A stretch of 64,000 nucleotides of DNA from Fischerella sp. PCC 9605 (GTDB taxonomy: Bacteria; Cyanobacteriota; Cyanobacteriia; Cyanobacteriales; Nostocaceae), in NCBI RefSeq assembly GCF_000517105.1, contig NZ_KI912151.1, positions 248,001 to 312,000 on the forward strand, given 5' to 3'. Both the position numbers and the translations under genes were made by a program. Positions within the stretch are counted from its first letter, which is position 1, and every line of letters starts with the position of its first letter. The notes under the pieces were generated by a model. That model was given only the letters and a program-made list of their open reading frames with translations. It did no database searches and was not told the origin of the DNA. Shown here one piece after another: positions 26,151 through 36,350 of this stretch.

Positions 26151-26537
26151 TTAGGCCGCCTCTAAGATTCTTCGATAAGAGAATGCCACTTTACAGATAA
26201 AAAAGCCCTTCTGAAATGTAAGCGTTACATCTCCAAAACCAGTGGTCTGAAAAATGTTCAGCAAGCCGGCTTCTAAGCAATCAATCGCAGTGAGCCGGTT
26301 CTCCATTAACACCACACCGCAAGGTTTCAACAGCAGCTGACGTCTCAATATATATGTGTCTATGTCTGCCTTCTGGAATCGAAAATCTTTGTTCGGGTGC
26401 CCCACTATTGTAACTAAGAACTCTGGAGACCTACCACCCCTCATCATGCGGCATTCTACAATCAGTGTGCGCGGTATTGAACCTTGATACTCCCTGGGTA
26501 GATATGCTTGCAGAGTCCCGAAAAGTCCTTCCAACAT
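26151..26537 (-). CDS. Hypothetical protein, 128 residues
   Basis: Soluble protein of mixed alpha/beta character without signal or membrane segment. Features: MLEGLFGTLQAYLPREYQGS, a basic stretch VECRMMRGGRSPEFLVTIVG, a hydrophobic strand VVLMENRLTAIDCLEAGLL, and FFICKVAFSYRRILEAA at the end. I cannot assign it to a family. ATG at 26537. It is a single-gene unit with its own terminator (25995-26040), which supports expression. Confidence 0.55.
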   Translation of the reverse strand: MLEGLFGTLQAYLPREYQGSIPRTLIVECRMMRGGRSPEFLVTIVGHPNKDFRFQKADIDTYILRRQLLLKPCGVVLMENRLTAIDCLEAGLLNIFQTTGFGDVTLTFQKGFFICKVAFSYRRILEAA

Positions 26538-26802
26538 GGGGCTACTCTATCTCAATTGTTCAAATCAGGGTTTTAGCCTGACTTGTTATCCAGCATACAA
26601 TGTAATTTATGAAAAATCAAGTTTTATCATGTTTAATTTTGATCGCAAATGTTATGCTCTCGTAAGAACACTTTAACGGTTCATGTGATTGATTGCCTGA
26701 TACTGATAACTACACACCGATTTCTAGAATTCGATTAATTGATTGACGTTTTTTGGGTTTGAGGAAAAAGCGGTAGAGCATAACCAACCCTCATTGATTT
26801 AA

Positions 26803-27609
26803 TTAGAGAATGACCTTAGTTCTGATTTCCTCAATGTTCCTAGCCGATCTGCCATTAACGTAAGTTCGATTCACCATTGGGTGGTCATCATGGGTAGGCC
26901 CAATGTCACTATCTGGGTGGTATGCAACGATATCTAGCGTGTTGTCCTTAGTAAAAAAGCTGTGATGACCTTCGGGTGGAATAATAAATATTTGACCTGG
27001 AGTCAAGGGTATTTTAATAACTTCTCCAGTTCCATCTTCATTTTCTGGGACTTCGCAATGTCCCATACCGCTTGTAACTACGCCAATTCTGATGGAAGGA
27101 TGAGTGTGTCGCGTCTGGCTAATACCAGGTGGAAAGTGTAAGTGGTTAAGACAGGGATCGCCTTTAATTGTTGGTGGAATCAACAGGGAATCAGAGCAAC
27201 CATCCATGTAACGCAACCTACCTTTTTTCTCAATCGGCCCCCCAACCATGAACATCCCACGGTAGTTCAAACTTGCGATCGCGATTCCGCATCCACCACG
27301 AATAGACAAAGGACCAGCAGGGACACAAAAGTACATGCCTTTGGCAAGGGTAAAGGCTAGCTCAAACCCTGCATGATAGGAAATCACATCAGTTTGACCA
27401 TCAACGACAAACCCAAAATAAGTTCCTTCGTTGCTTAGATTCAAAGTTTCTCCTGTGTATCCCCATCCATATAATCGTGTCGGATGCTTGTCTTCTGACA
27501 AATCCACTAGCATCCCATCACCGGAGGAAATTGATAGGAAATGCTTTCTGCCGCCATATAATTCTTCATAAACATAACTTTCCATGACAACACAATCCTT
27601 ATCGAACAT
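26803..27609 (-). CDS. Cupin-fold protein (bicupin-like)
   Basis: 268 residues. The C-terminal half carries cupin motifs: HTHPSIRIGVVTSGMG (two metal-ligand His; the usual Glu is not at its place) and PLTPGQIFIIPPEGHHSFF (second motif with PPEGHH). The N-terminal half (to ~130) is beta-rich and may be a degenerate first cupin barrel. Such proteins bind a metal and act as small-molecule dioxygenases, isomerases or binding proteins; the substrate is unknown. ATG at 27609, or MESYVYEELYGG from the ATG at 27585. It is divergent from the NACHT gene, with a 259-base AT-rich spacer that must hold both promoters. Confidence 0.75.
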   Translation of the reverse strand: MFDKDCVVMESYVYEELYGGRKHFLSISSGDGMLVDLSEDKHPTRLYGWGYTGETLNLSNEGTYFGFVVDGQTDVISYHAGFELAFTLAKGMYFCVPAGPLSIRGGCGIAIASLNYRGMFMVGGPIEKKGRLRYMDGCSDSLLIPPTIKGDPCLNHLHFPPGISQTRHTHPSIRIGVVTSGMGHCEVPENEDGTGEVIKIPLTPGQIFIIPPEGHHSFFTKDNTLDIVAYHPDSDIGPTHDDHPMVNRTYVNGRSARNIEEIRTKVIL

Positions 27610-27868
27610 GAATTTGCATGCTTTTTAATTAAAGGCAGTTGGTAAAAATATTGTCAAATAGTCTCAGTGACAACCACCAGTTTTAGCATGAGTCGAATAG
27701 TAACAGTATTACCATCATTTCAGCTTAAAAATAATCAAAGATAAATTAAAAAATTCATAAAGATATGTTTATGAATAACATAAAATCATAAGTATATATA
27801 CTTAAAAATATATAAATAGGTCAATTCATGCTTTATCATGATAAAAAATCCTCACCTTCCACTGTCTC

Positions 27869-30800
27869 ATGAATTTTCAAGACGTTCTCGAGATTGTAGA
27901 GTCAGCAGTGTACAAAGCTAAAGGTAGGAGGCTGACTGACCCAGAATTGACTGTACTGCGCGGATCTTGGGAGGGTTTGACTTATGAAAAGATGGCAAAA
28001 GGCTCACCCTATAAACCTAACTATCTGAAGGGAGATGTCAGCCATAAGTTTTGGAAGTTGCTTTCAGAGGCTTTGGGAGAAGAAGTCAGCAAAAGAAATT
28101 TTCGCGCCGCTCTGCAAAGAACATTGTTAAGTCACAATGCATCTTTGCAAGTCCAGAATATAGACTTGGGTGTGGATGATGCTAACCTTGTGTCTCAACC
28201 ATCGAGTCAGTCAGAGTTATCCGAGATCGGTTGGTCATCCCAATCTTCATACTTAAATTTCCAAAGTCAAGGTGGGCTAAGCTTCTTTCCTCAAGAACAT
28301 GAAACGAGTCAAAGCTGCAAAGAGCCTTGTGAACTTGAGAAGAAAATGAGAGCTTGGTTTGAGGCATTGGGCTATGAATTGATACCAGGTGGCAGAAGGC
28401 AAGAGGACTATTTTGAGATGATTGTCCATATCCCCAAACGAGGGGGATACGATCGCATCCTGGCACGCGGTGTTGAAGGTGAAGCTAACCTGAACCACCT
28501 TGACGGTTTATGTCAAGCAGTAAAAGAGTACAAGCCAAATGAAGGGTGGCTAGTTGCAGATCTTCGTATTAGTCGGGCTGTGCGCGAAGCGATCGCAGAA
28601 TACAGAGCAACAAAAGAACTTAAATTTAGCCATGCTGCTAGTGAGGCGATCGCAGAGTACAGAAAACAGAGAGAACTGGAACTATTTTGTTACACCTTCG
28701 ATGAAGTCATAGACGAAGGTGTCAACTTTACACAATATTTTAAATGGTTAGAAGAACAACTGAGGAAGCGGGGCATTAATGACAAAACTTATGTTCCTTT
28801 AGCCTGTGTTAAACAAGAAGGAATTAACCCAGTTACAGGAGAACCGATAGTTAGTCGTTATGCTGAGGCAGATGGCTGGATTGATGGCTATATCGATCGC
28901 TGGCTAGACGATCCAGACAAAAAACACATATCCGTTCTGGGAGAGTTCGGTACTGGCAAAACCTGGTTTGCATTTCACTATGCTTGGACTGCTTTAAAAC
29001 GTTATCAGGAAGCAAAGAAACAAGGCACTCCCAGACCAAGATTACCCCTACTTATTCCTCTGCGGGATTATACTAAAGCACTTAATGTAGAGAATGTTCT
29101 AGCTTGGTTCTTTTTTTCCATACACAATATCCCCCTCACTAATTTAGTCTTCAAACAACTTAATAGTATGGGCAAGCTCCTGCTCATTTTCGATGGTTTT
29201 GATGAAATGGCAGGTAAGGTAGATCGTCGCAAGGTGATTGATAACTTTTGGGAGCTAGCTAAGGTTGTAGAAACAGGAGCCAAGGTTATTCTCACCTGCC
29301 GTGCTGAGCATCTTCCTAAGATAGAAAAAGGTCGCTCTCTCCTGAATGCAGCTTTATTAGATTCTATTGAAACAGAACAGCCAACCTCTACCAGGAAACT
29401 AGGCCCTCAATTTGAGGTACTAGAACTACAAATACTCAGTAACGGACAAATTCGTCAAATGCTTCGCTCTCGTCTCCAAGATAAAACTCAAGGAGAAAGG
29501 GACGCGATCGTAGAACAGGTCACAAGAAATCATAAACTCTTGGATTTAGCTAGACGACCTGTGATGATTGATTTGATCCTGGATGCGCTGCCTAAAATTG
29601 AGGCAGATCAGCCAGTAGATCTGTCTCACATCTATTTATTAGCTGTTCGAGAGAAGATGGCTCGGGATATCAAAGCAGAGCGCACGTTTACTTCTCCAGC
29701 GGACAAGCTTTATTTCCTCTGCGAACTGTCTTGGGAAATGTTCGTCACCGATCAAATGCAGCTGAACTATCGAAACTTCCCTGACAGGATTCGCCGATTG
29801 TTTGGTTCTATTGTACAGGAGCCAGAAGAGATCGATCATTGGAGCTATGACATGATGGGTCAGTCTATGTTGACTCGAAATGCAGATGGTGACTACGAGC
29901 TAGCTCATCGCTCCTTCCTAGAGTTTTTTATCGCTTATAAACTTGCTGCACAATTGGGAGTTTTAGCTTCTGACTTTGTCGATTTGGCAACAGAGTCGTT
30001 ACATATAGACAAAAATGCTCCTCCTCAAGCATATACTTGGTTTTCTTATTTTCAACGTCAAGTAGACGAACAAGGTAAAGTCATACCCATTGCACCACTC
30101 AAAGAATTTTCTACTGTATCGCTAAACCGTTTATTTAATGCTTTCAGACTAGGAGAACTAACAAACAGACAAAGAGACTTAACAAAGGCTGTACTCGATT
30201 TACTCGAACATATGCTTGACCGCTCGAAAACCGCTGCTGAGCGTCTGATGGCGGTAATTAAAGCTACACGAGGCAAAGCGGAAAAGGAAGTCGGTTATCT
30301 TGCTGGATATGCTGTAACACTTCTTTTGCAAATCGATCCAGAGGCTCTAGCGGGTCAAGATTTAAGCCATACTGTTATTCAAGGTGCTGATTTAACCAAT
30401 GCCAACCTTCAAAATACGAACCTTACGGGTGCTTATTTAGATGATTCTCTTTTTAAAGAACCCTTCGGCAGTATTTTATCAGTTGCTTTTAGTGGAGAGT
30501 TTTTTGCGATCGGTTCTTCTAATGGCGAAATTTGCCTTTTTCAGGGACAAAGACGTTCTATCTGTAAAGGACATAACCACTGGGTTCGCTCGATCGCCTT
30601 TAGTCCTGATGGTCAAAGATTTGCCAGTGGAAGTGACGACCAAGCTGTGAAGATCTGGGATATCAAAACTGGTAAGTTCTTCCATACACTAGAAGGACAT
30701 ACTAGTTGCGTACGTTCAGTCACCTTTAGTCATGATGGCAAGCTACTTGCTAGTGGTAGTGAAGATGGAACCATAAAAATATGGAATGTCAATACTGGTG

Positions 30801-32323
30801 AGTATTTAAAGACCTTAACAGGACATGTTGGTAAGATTTGGTCAGTAGCCTTTAGCCCTGTTGGTAGACTGCTTGCCAGTGCTGGTGAGGATAAAACCAT
30901 CAAACTTTGGGATGTTAACACAGGTAACTGCCTCAAGACTCTAACAGGACATGAGAATTGGGTGAGGGCAGTAGCTTTTAGCCCCGATGGACGGCAAATT
31001 GTTAGTGGTGGCGATGACAACACTGTCAGAATCTGGGATATTCGGACAACGAAATGTCGTACAAACTTTCTCGGACATGAAAATTGGGTGAGATCGGTGG
31101 CTTTTAGTCCCGATGGGCAAAAAATAGTTAGTGGTAGCGATGACAACACTGTCAGAATCTGGGATGTTCAAACAGGTCTATGCCGCAACATTTTATATGG
31201 TCATGATAATCGAGTTTGGTCAGTTGCTTTTAGCTTGAATGGAGAGCAAATTGCTAGTGGTAGTGATGACCAAACTGTGAAAACCTGGGATGCTCAAACT
31301 GGTCAATGTCTGAGTACGGTGAGGGGATACTCTAATTGGATTTTGTCAGTTGCTTTCAGTCCCAACAGTAAATACCTTGCCAATGGCAGTGAAGACAAGA
31401 TTGTCAGGATCTGGAATATCCATACTGGCAAGATTGCAACTACTCTCAGAGGACATACCAGTCGCATTTGGTCTGTGGCATTCAGTCCGGACGGTCGGCT
31501 ACTTGCTAGCGGTAGCGACGATCACACTATCAGAATCTGGGAACTTAAGCACAGTAAGAGTAAACAATGCCTCCGAGTTCTTAAAGATCACGATCACTGG
31601 GTTAGATCGGTTGCATTTAGTCCAGATGGTCAGCTACTTGCCAGTGGTAGCGATGACAACACTGTCAGAATTTGGGATATTCATAGAGGTACACCTCCGA
31701 AAATATTACGCGGTCATGGGAATTGGGTACGAACAGTTATTTTTAGTCCCAATGGACAGTTACTTGCTAGCGGCAGTGATGATCGCACAATCAGAATCTG
31801 GGATGTTCAGACAGGCGACACCATCAAGATATTGCACGGTCATGAGAACTTAGTCAGGTCGATCGCCTTTAGTTCGGATGGCCAGATAGTGGCCAGTGGT
31901 AGTAACGATTGCACTGTCAAGATCTGGGAAATGTCAAAAGGTGAGTGCATCAAAACTATAACGGAACATAACAATTGGGTACATTCAGTTATTTTTAGTC
32001 TTGATGGACATACGCTCATCAGTGGCTCTCAAGATGGATCTGTACATTTATGGAATATTCATGAAGATAAACTCATTAAATCCTTTCAGGAAGATGCTGA
32101 TGAGGTCTTATCAGTGGCCTTTAGTCCCGATAGACAGTTAATTGCCGCTGGTATTCATGATGGGATGATTCGGCTAAGAAATATGCACAATGATGAATTG
32201 AAACCACCTTTATCTTTGAAGATTCCTAAACCTTATGAGGGAATGAACATCACTGGTGTTATTGGCTTGACGGAAGACCAAAGAGCCAACCTTCGAGCCT
32301 TGGGAGCAGTTGAATTAGGGTAA
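27869..32323 (+). CDS. STAND NTPase: NACHT domain with 14 WD40 repeats
   Basis: 1484 residues. Order: an N-terminal helical/HTH-like module (~1-85) common in cyanobacterial NACHT proteins; a middle module (~150-300: FEMIVHIPKRGGYDRILARG, VEGEA, GWLVADLRIS) that may be nuclease-like, tentative; a NACHT ATPase (Walker A GEFGTGKT at 358-365, Walker B LLLIFDGFDE near 436-445); helical region; a few pentapeptide repeats (ADLTNANLQNTNLTGAYL); 14 WD40 repeats (~865-1430) that would form two seven-bladed propellers; and a conserved tail GVIGLTEDQRANLRALGAVE. STAND proteins stay off until the sensor end binds a trigger, then oligomerise; bacterial ones include anti-phage proteins. Many repeats are near-identical, indicating recent repeat exchange. 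ATG at 27869. An IS605-type element follows directly. Confidence 0.92.
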   Translation: MNFQDVLEIVESAVYKAKGRRLTDPELTVLRGSWEGLTYEKMAKGSPYKPNYLKGDVSHKFWKLLSEALGEEVSKRNFRAALQRTLLSHNASLQVQNIDLGVDDANLVSQPSSQSELSEIGWSSQSSYLNFQSQGGLSFFPQEHETSQSCKEPCELEKKMRAWFEALGYELIPGGRRQEDYFEMIVHIPKRGGYDRILARGVEGEANLNHLDGLCQAVKEYKPNEGWLVADLRISRAVREAIAEYRATKELKFSHAASEAIAEYRKQRELELFCYTFDEVIDEGVNFTQYFKWLEEQLRKRGINDKTYVPLACVKQEGINPVTGEPIVSRYAEADGWIDGYIDRWLDDPDKKHISVLGEFGTGKTWFAFHYAWTALKRYQEAKKQGTPRPRLPLLIPLRDYTKALNVENVLAWFFFSIHNIPLTNLVFKQLNSMGKLLLIFDGFDEMAGKVDRRKVIDNFWELAKVVETGAKVILTCRAEHLPKIEKGRSLLNAALLDSIETEQPTSTRKLGPQFEVLELQILSNGQIRQMLRSRLQDKTQGERDAIVEQVTRNHKLLDLARRPVMIDLILDALPKIEADQPVDLSHIYLLAVREKMARDIKAERTFTSPADKLYFLCELSWEMFVTDQMQLNYRNFPDRIRRLFGSIVQEPEEIDHWSYDMMGQSMLTRNADGDYELAHRSFLEFFIAYKLAAQLGVLASDFVDLATESLHIDKNAPPQAYTWFSYFQRQVDEQGKVIPIAPLKEFSTVSLNRLFNAFRLGELTNRQRDLTKAVLDLLEHMLDRSKTAAERLMAVIKATRGKAEKEVGYLAGYAVTLLLQIDPEALAGQDLSHTVIQGADLTNANLQNTNLTGAYLDDSLFKEPFGSILSVAFSGEFFAIGSSNGEICLFQGQRRSICKGHNHWVRSIAFSPDGQRFASGSDDQAVKIWDIKTGKFFHTLEGHTSCVRSVTFSHDGKLLASGSEDGTIKIWNVNTGEYLKTLTGHVGKIWSVAFSPVGRLLASAGEDKTIKLWDVNTGNCLKTLTGHENWVRAVAFSPDGRQIVSGGDDNTVRIWDIRTTKCRTNFLGHENWVRSVAFSPDGQKIVSGSDDNTVRIWDVQTGLCRNILYGHDNRVWSVAFSLNGEQIASGSDDQTVKTWDAQTGQCLSTVRGYSNWILSVAFSPNSKYLANGSEDKIVRIWNIHTGKIATTLRGHTSRIWSVAFSPDGRLLASGSDDHTIRIWELKHSKSKQCLRVLKDHDHWVRSVAFSPDGQLLASGSDDNTVRIWDIHRGTPPKILRGHGNWVRTVIFSPNGQLLASGSDDRTIRIWDVQTGDTIKILHGHENLVRSIAFSSDGQIVASGSNDCTVKIWEMSKGECIKTITEHNNWVHSVIFSLDGHTLISGSQDGSVHLWNIHEDKLIKSFQEDADEVLSVAFSPDRQLIAAGIHDGMIRLRNMHNDELKPPLSLKIPKPYEGMNITGVIGLTEDQRANLRALGAVELG

Positions 32324-32384
32324 AAGGGATTGGGGATTAGGGATTGGGGATTGGGTTTTCACATCAAATTATCGGGTAAGACGA

Positions 32385-34034
32385 TAAGCGCAAAACTCCC
32401 GCGCTTCTAGCCGGGAGAGAGCGCAAACGGCAATTTTAATTGCCGCGACTTTTTGTCCCAATGCGACCTGAATCTCTGCTATAGTTGCTGTAGATAAATA
32501 TAGCATCGTCTACAGTTAGAGGGTTATATTTTGCTTCTAGGTTATGTCTACAAGTTACGTCCAAAACAGGCGCAAGTTGTCAAAATGGATAACTGGCTAG
32601 ACATGCTGAGAGCAAATTACAATTGGTCGTTGGTAGACAGAATTGACACTTACCAACAAAAATTTATCCAAGGCGAATACTGTGATATCAAAACTAAATC
32701 AATAGCTTGCCCTTTAACTTGTTGTGCAGTTAAGTTTGGTGCTAGTGGCGAATCTTGGCGTGATAATGGCAAAAAACGAAGCGCCGGAGAGATACAGATT
32801 ACGGCACTTCCCGAACTCAAGAAAGCGCGCCCTTGGTACAAAGATATTGATTCAACCGTTCTACAACAAAACATCAAGCGGTTGGATAAAGCTTTTGAAA
32901 ATTTCTTTGATGGGCGTGGTTTTCCTAAATTCAAAAACCGCAGCACGATGCGGTCTTTTACATTCACCACTGGCGTAAAAGTAGATGGGAATAAAATCTA
33001 TTTACCCAAGCTGCGATGGATGAGATTCTATAATTCCAGACCAATCCCCACAGCATTTAAGATTAAATCTGTCACTGTACGCAAAAAAGCAGATGGTTAT
33101 TACGTTTCTATCAGAATTGAAGATACAAATGTACCCGTATTTCCAGTAAAATCCAACTCGGAAATCAATACTGTTGTTGGGTTAGATATGGGATTGGGTA
33201 AACTTGTTTATTGTTCTGATGGTTCAGTAATTGATATTCCCAGATTTGCTACCAACAAGAAAACTAAGCGTTTACAACGTATTCTAGGGCGTCGTGTTTC
33301 TCGTAAAAATAAACACTCTCATAGTAGACGCAAAGCACAACAAAAACTATCACTTTTTCAACATCGAATCGCAACTAAACGTGAGGCACATCAATGGCAA
33401 GTTGCTAAAAAAATAATCAAAAAGGCTGACGCTATCGCACTAGAAGATTTAAATATCTCCGGGATGATGAAGCGGTGCAAGCCAAAATACGACGAAAAAA
33501 CAGGTAGATTTCTTCCCAACGGCAGAGTGCTAAACGTGCTTTGTCTCGGTCAATTGCAGATGCTTCCTGGTATGCGTTGATTTCTAAGATTGAGTACATG
33601 GCATCATTGTCAGGAAAAGTCGTTTTTAAAATCAACCCACGCCACAGTTCGCAAGAGTGTAGCGCTTGTCATCATATCGATGCAGCTAGTCGGGATGGTG
33701 AAAAATTCATTTGTACCAACTGCGGTCATGTGGATGATGCTAATTTGCAAGCTGCAAGAAACATCAAGCTTATAGCAGTTAACCAATATCGGTTAACTCT
33801 TAAACAAATCAAAAAGGTACGGCGGGACTTGCCGGAACCCAAACAGCTATTACTGTTTGAAACGCCCACCACTGAATCAACAGTGGCTAAAAGGAGACAA
33901 CACCACGCTCATAGAAGCAAACGTGGTGTGCCTGGGAACTTGGGAGTTCAATTAGATCTGTTCTTCCAAGATAACAACAATGGCACGACAGTGCCTCGTT
34001 GTGAATCTCCTTACTTCTAGTAAGGAGAGCGTCA
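32385..34034 (+). mobile_element. TnpB-only IS200/IS605-type element
   Basis: A tnpB gene is framed by subterminal hairpins of the same design: left CTCCCGCGCTTCTAGCCGGG(AG) near 32396 and right CTCCTTACTTCTAGTAAGG(AG) near 34006-34028. No tnpA (Y1 transposase) is inside, so movement would need one in trans. The exact ends are estimated from the hairpins. The right end should also encode the TnpB guide (omega) RNA. Confidence 0.75.
32531..34020 (+). pseudogene. tnpB: TnpB (IS605 OrfB) RNA-guided nuclease, frameshifted
   Basis: The product starts at TTG 32531 (MLLGYVYKLRPKQAQ) and includes the helical REC part, the RuvC Asp (VVGLDMGLGK), the RuvC Glu (AIALEDLNISGM), and in another frame the zinc ribbon (CSACHH ... 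CTNCGH) and the last RuvC Asp (DDANLQAARNI). Frame 1 stops at 33580 after GRFLPNGRVLNVL; frame 2 carries the continuation QSAKRALSRSIADASWYALI. One missing base near 33523-33526 explains this. All catalytic residues survive but in two frames, so the protein is inactive unless frameshifting occurs or the base is a sequencing error. Confidence 0.85.
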
Positions 34035-34045
34035 ATTCTATTCAT

Positions 34046-34738
34046 TTAACTAGCCGGACTTGCACTTTCTTCAGTTTCTACTTGTACTTTCTGTCCTAAT
34101 TTTGGTTCAGTACCCGCTATTAACCGCTCAATATTACTACGATGCCGCAAAATTACATACAAACCAGCCGCAACGCCAAACAATATATAAGGTAACGGTT
34201 GATGCAAAATCACCATGAAAATCGAAACAGCGATCGCACCAAAAATCGAACTCAAAGAAACAATCCGCGATATCGCTACAACGATGGCAAACACTCCTGC
34301 TGTTGCCAAAGCTACTTGCCAATTCATCGCCAGCAAAATCCCCAAACTGGTAGCAACCGACTTACCACCTGTAAATCCTAAAAAAATTGATTTACTGTGT
34401 CCAAGTACTGCTGCGAACCCAACTAAAGTTACCATCCAGGATTGCCAAACTTCGGCATTTACCGTTGGGGGAATCAAATTTTGACTTTGAGCAAAGTTGA
34501 ATACCCAGTAAACAAGGAAGATTGCTAAGATTCCCTTAAGGGAATCAATGCATAAAACAAACGCCCCAGGTCCTTTACCCAATGTTCTTAACACATTGGT
34601 TGCCCCTGTTGAACCAGAACCAATTTCACGAATATCAATGCCTTTCAACAGTTTCACTAATGTGTAACCGGTGGGAACCGAACCCAGTAAATAAGCTACA
34701 AGCAGAATAGCCCCACACAAACTTAACCAAATAGTCAT
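34046..34738 (-). CDS. plsY: Acyl-phosphate:glycerol-3-phosphate acyltransferase PlsY
   Basis: 230-residue membrane enzyme that moves an acyl group from acyl-phosphate to glycerol-3-phosphate, the first committed step of phospholipid and glycolipid synthesis. Family motifs are intact: YLLGSVPTGY, DIREIGSGSTGATNVLRTLG and GFTGGKSVATSLG, plus about five hydrophobic helices. ATG at 34738. The stop is 12 bases from the IS605 element's right end, which therefore inserted just downstream. Neighbouring DUF3086, DUF3119 and MlaE genes on the same strand suggest an envelope-lipid group. Confidence 0.93.
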   Translation of the reverse strand: MTIWLSLCGAILLVAYLLGSVPTGYTLVKLLKGIDIREIGSGSTGATNVLRTLGKGPGAFVLCIDSLKGILAIFLVYWVFNFAQSQNLIPPTVNAEVWQSWMVTLVGFAAVLGHSKSIFLGFTGGKSVATSLGILLAMNWQVALATAGVFAIVVAISRIVSLSSIFGAIAVSIFMVILHQPLPYILFGVAAGLYVILRHRSNIERLIAGTEPKLGQKVQVETEESASPAS

Positions 34739-34742
34739 ATTT

Positions 34743-34940
34743 TTAATTGTTGGTTGTTGGTTGATGGTGGTTGGTTGGTTGTTGGTTGTTTAGTTGTTAG
34801 TTGTTGGTTGTCAAAAATTGCCCCTAACTACTGTACGGGCGGGTTTAGCTATAAAACTTTTGAGCTTCAAAAGACGAGATATCTATTCAAACCCGCCCCT
34901 ACTAACTACTAACTACTAACCACTAACCACTAACTACTAA
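34743..34940. repeat. Heptamer repeats flanking a GGGCGGGTTT inverted repeat
   Basis: TTGGTTG-type units (34745-34810) and CTAACTA/CCACTAA units (34903-34940) surround an inverted pair GGGCGGGTTT / AAACCCGCCC (about 34839-34901) with a 40-base AT-rich centre, a structure seen in cyanobacterial dispersed repeats. Confidence 0.7.
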
Positions 34941-34943
34941 CCC

Positions 34944-36200
34944 TTAAAAATCATCTTCATAACTTCTCATCATTTTGGGGTCAGGGGCAAAGGCTAACCA
35001 CAAGGGAAATTGTAACAGTGCCAAACTAATTAACTCTTCAGAATCATCAATGATAATCAAAGGGAGTTGATTAGATTTTTCCAAGCGTTCGGCTTTTAGT
35101 GCCACTGCTTCTGGTGCTTCAAATAATACTACTCCTCGGTCGGGTCCAAAATCTGGACGACCAATACCCAAGCAGTCTTGCAAGCCGCGTCGCCATTCAC
35201 CCAAACGTTCTGGTGTATTGGCTAAAACCAAAGTACGGACGCGATCGCCATACAAATGATTTAGTATAGAGATAATTGCTGAAGCTATAAGTATATTTTG
35301 CAACCTACTACCCATAGTTCGCAAAGCACCGCGTCCACCTTGGTTGAAGAACCAGTTGGAAACTCGTTCAGCGTGGACTGGTTCAAAGGTACGGCGCAGC
35401 TGCCACGGTGGCCCGTAGTAATCTGGTTTGTTACGGTACTGGTCAATCAGGCGACGAATTTGCTTTGTAGTGTCTTGGAATTGCTGTTGAGCAAATTGTG
35501 GTGTTCCTGGCAGAGGTTCAGCGGGTTTTACTTCTTTGATTACTGATTTTTCTGGTTCTGGTTTCGGTTTAGATACCAACTGCAATTGTTCTGCCGCTGC
35601 CGCCAAATCCTGTAAGCTACCTGTGAGATAATCTTTAAAACCCTGCACTCGAATGGCTAAGTCTTGAGAAGCACCTGCAAAAGTGGTTCGCATCTCGTTG
35701 CGAATGCGTTCTTGACGCCGTTCCAATTGTTCTATAGAAAGTTGCAACGATTGTTTCCGTTGTTCTAATTGCGAAAGCGACTCTTGTACAAGTTTCCCCA
35801 TCGCTATTTGCGTTTCATTTATTTGCCCCTGAAGGATTTTATAAGAAGCTTGCAAATTAGCAATTTCTGCTTTGAGGTCTTGTTCTTGTTGTTTCAATTC
35901 GGCAAGTCGTTGCGTTGCTTGTACTTCTGGTTGATTGTCTTCTAATTTTGATTCTATTTGTGACCCTTGTGCGGGTGCTTCTTCATCTAGCTGCGCCACA
36001 TCCTCATCTACAGGGCTTGTAGCTTCTGCACTAGCGATGGGCAAAGCAGATTGTGCATCTACTATAGAATTTTGTGTTGTGGCTTCCACCACAGATTCAA
36101 CAGATGAATTTTCCGTTTGCTCATTTGTAGAACTTTCTGCTTTTGTTGGTTCTAAAGATTCATCTGTTGGTTGTGGAGTTTGATATTCCTCTGGATTCAT
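34944..36200 (-). CDS. DUF3086 family coiled-coil protein
   Basis: 418 residues. Residues ~1-85 are acidic and rich in Ser/Thr/Glu (disordered), ~90-190 form a long coiled coil (LAELKQQEQDLKAEIANLQA through QLERRQERIRNEM), and the C-terminal half (~240-418) is a globular domain with FQDTTKQIRRLIDQYRNKPD, YYGPPWQLRRTFEPVHAERV and VLANTPERLGEWR, the DUF3086 signature as I know it. Function unknown; restricted to cyanobacteria as far as I recall. ATG at 36200. A bidirectional hairpin terminator lies between it and the DUF3119 gene upstream, so it likely has its own promoter. Confidence 0.8.
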   Translation of the reverse strand: MNPEEYQTPQPTDESLEPTKAESSTNEQTENSSVESVVEATTQNSIVDAQSALPIASAEATSPVDEDVAQLDEEAPAQGSQIESKLEDNQPEVQATQRLAELKQQEQDLKAEIANLQASYKILQGQINETQIAMGKLVQESLSQLEQRKQSLQLSIEQLERRQERIRNEMRTTFAGASQDLAIRVQGFKDYLTGSLQDLAAAAEQLQLVSKPKPEPEKSVIKEVKPAEPLPGTPQFAQQQFQDTTKQIRRLIDQYRNKPDYYGPPWQLRRTFEPVHAERVSNWFFNQGGRGALRTMGSRLQNILIASAIISILNHLYGDRVRTLVLANTPERLGEWRRGLQDCLGIGRPDFGPDRGVVLFEAPEAVALKAERLEKSNQLPLIIIDDSEELISLALLQFPLWLAFAPDPKMMRSYEDDF

Positions 36201-36316
36201 AAACGATAATCTAATTCCGATGACACAATTAAAAAGCTTTAAGCAATATACAATTTACGAGCTTTAAAAGTCTCGAATCCTGAGTTTACAACATAAATAC
36301 TCAGCATACTCTGCCC

Positions 36317-36343
36317 AAAACCAGACGCAAGGCGTCTGGTTTT
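36317..36343. terminator. Bidirectional hairpin terminator
   Basis: AAAACCAGACGC pairs with GCGTCTGGTTTT across a 3-base loop; the arms end in A4/T4 tracts, so it can act on either strand. It is 8 bases after the DUF3119 stop. Confidence 0.8.
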
Positions 36344-36350
36344 CTAATTA

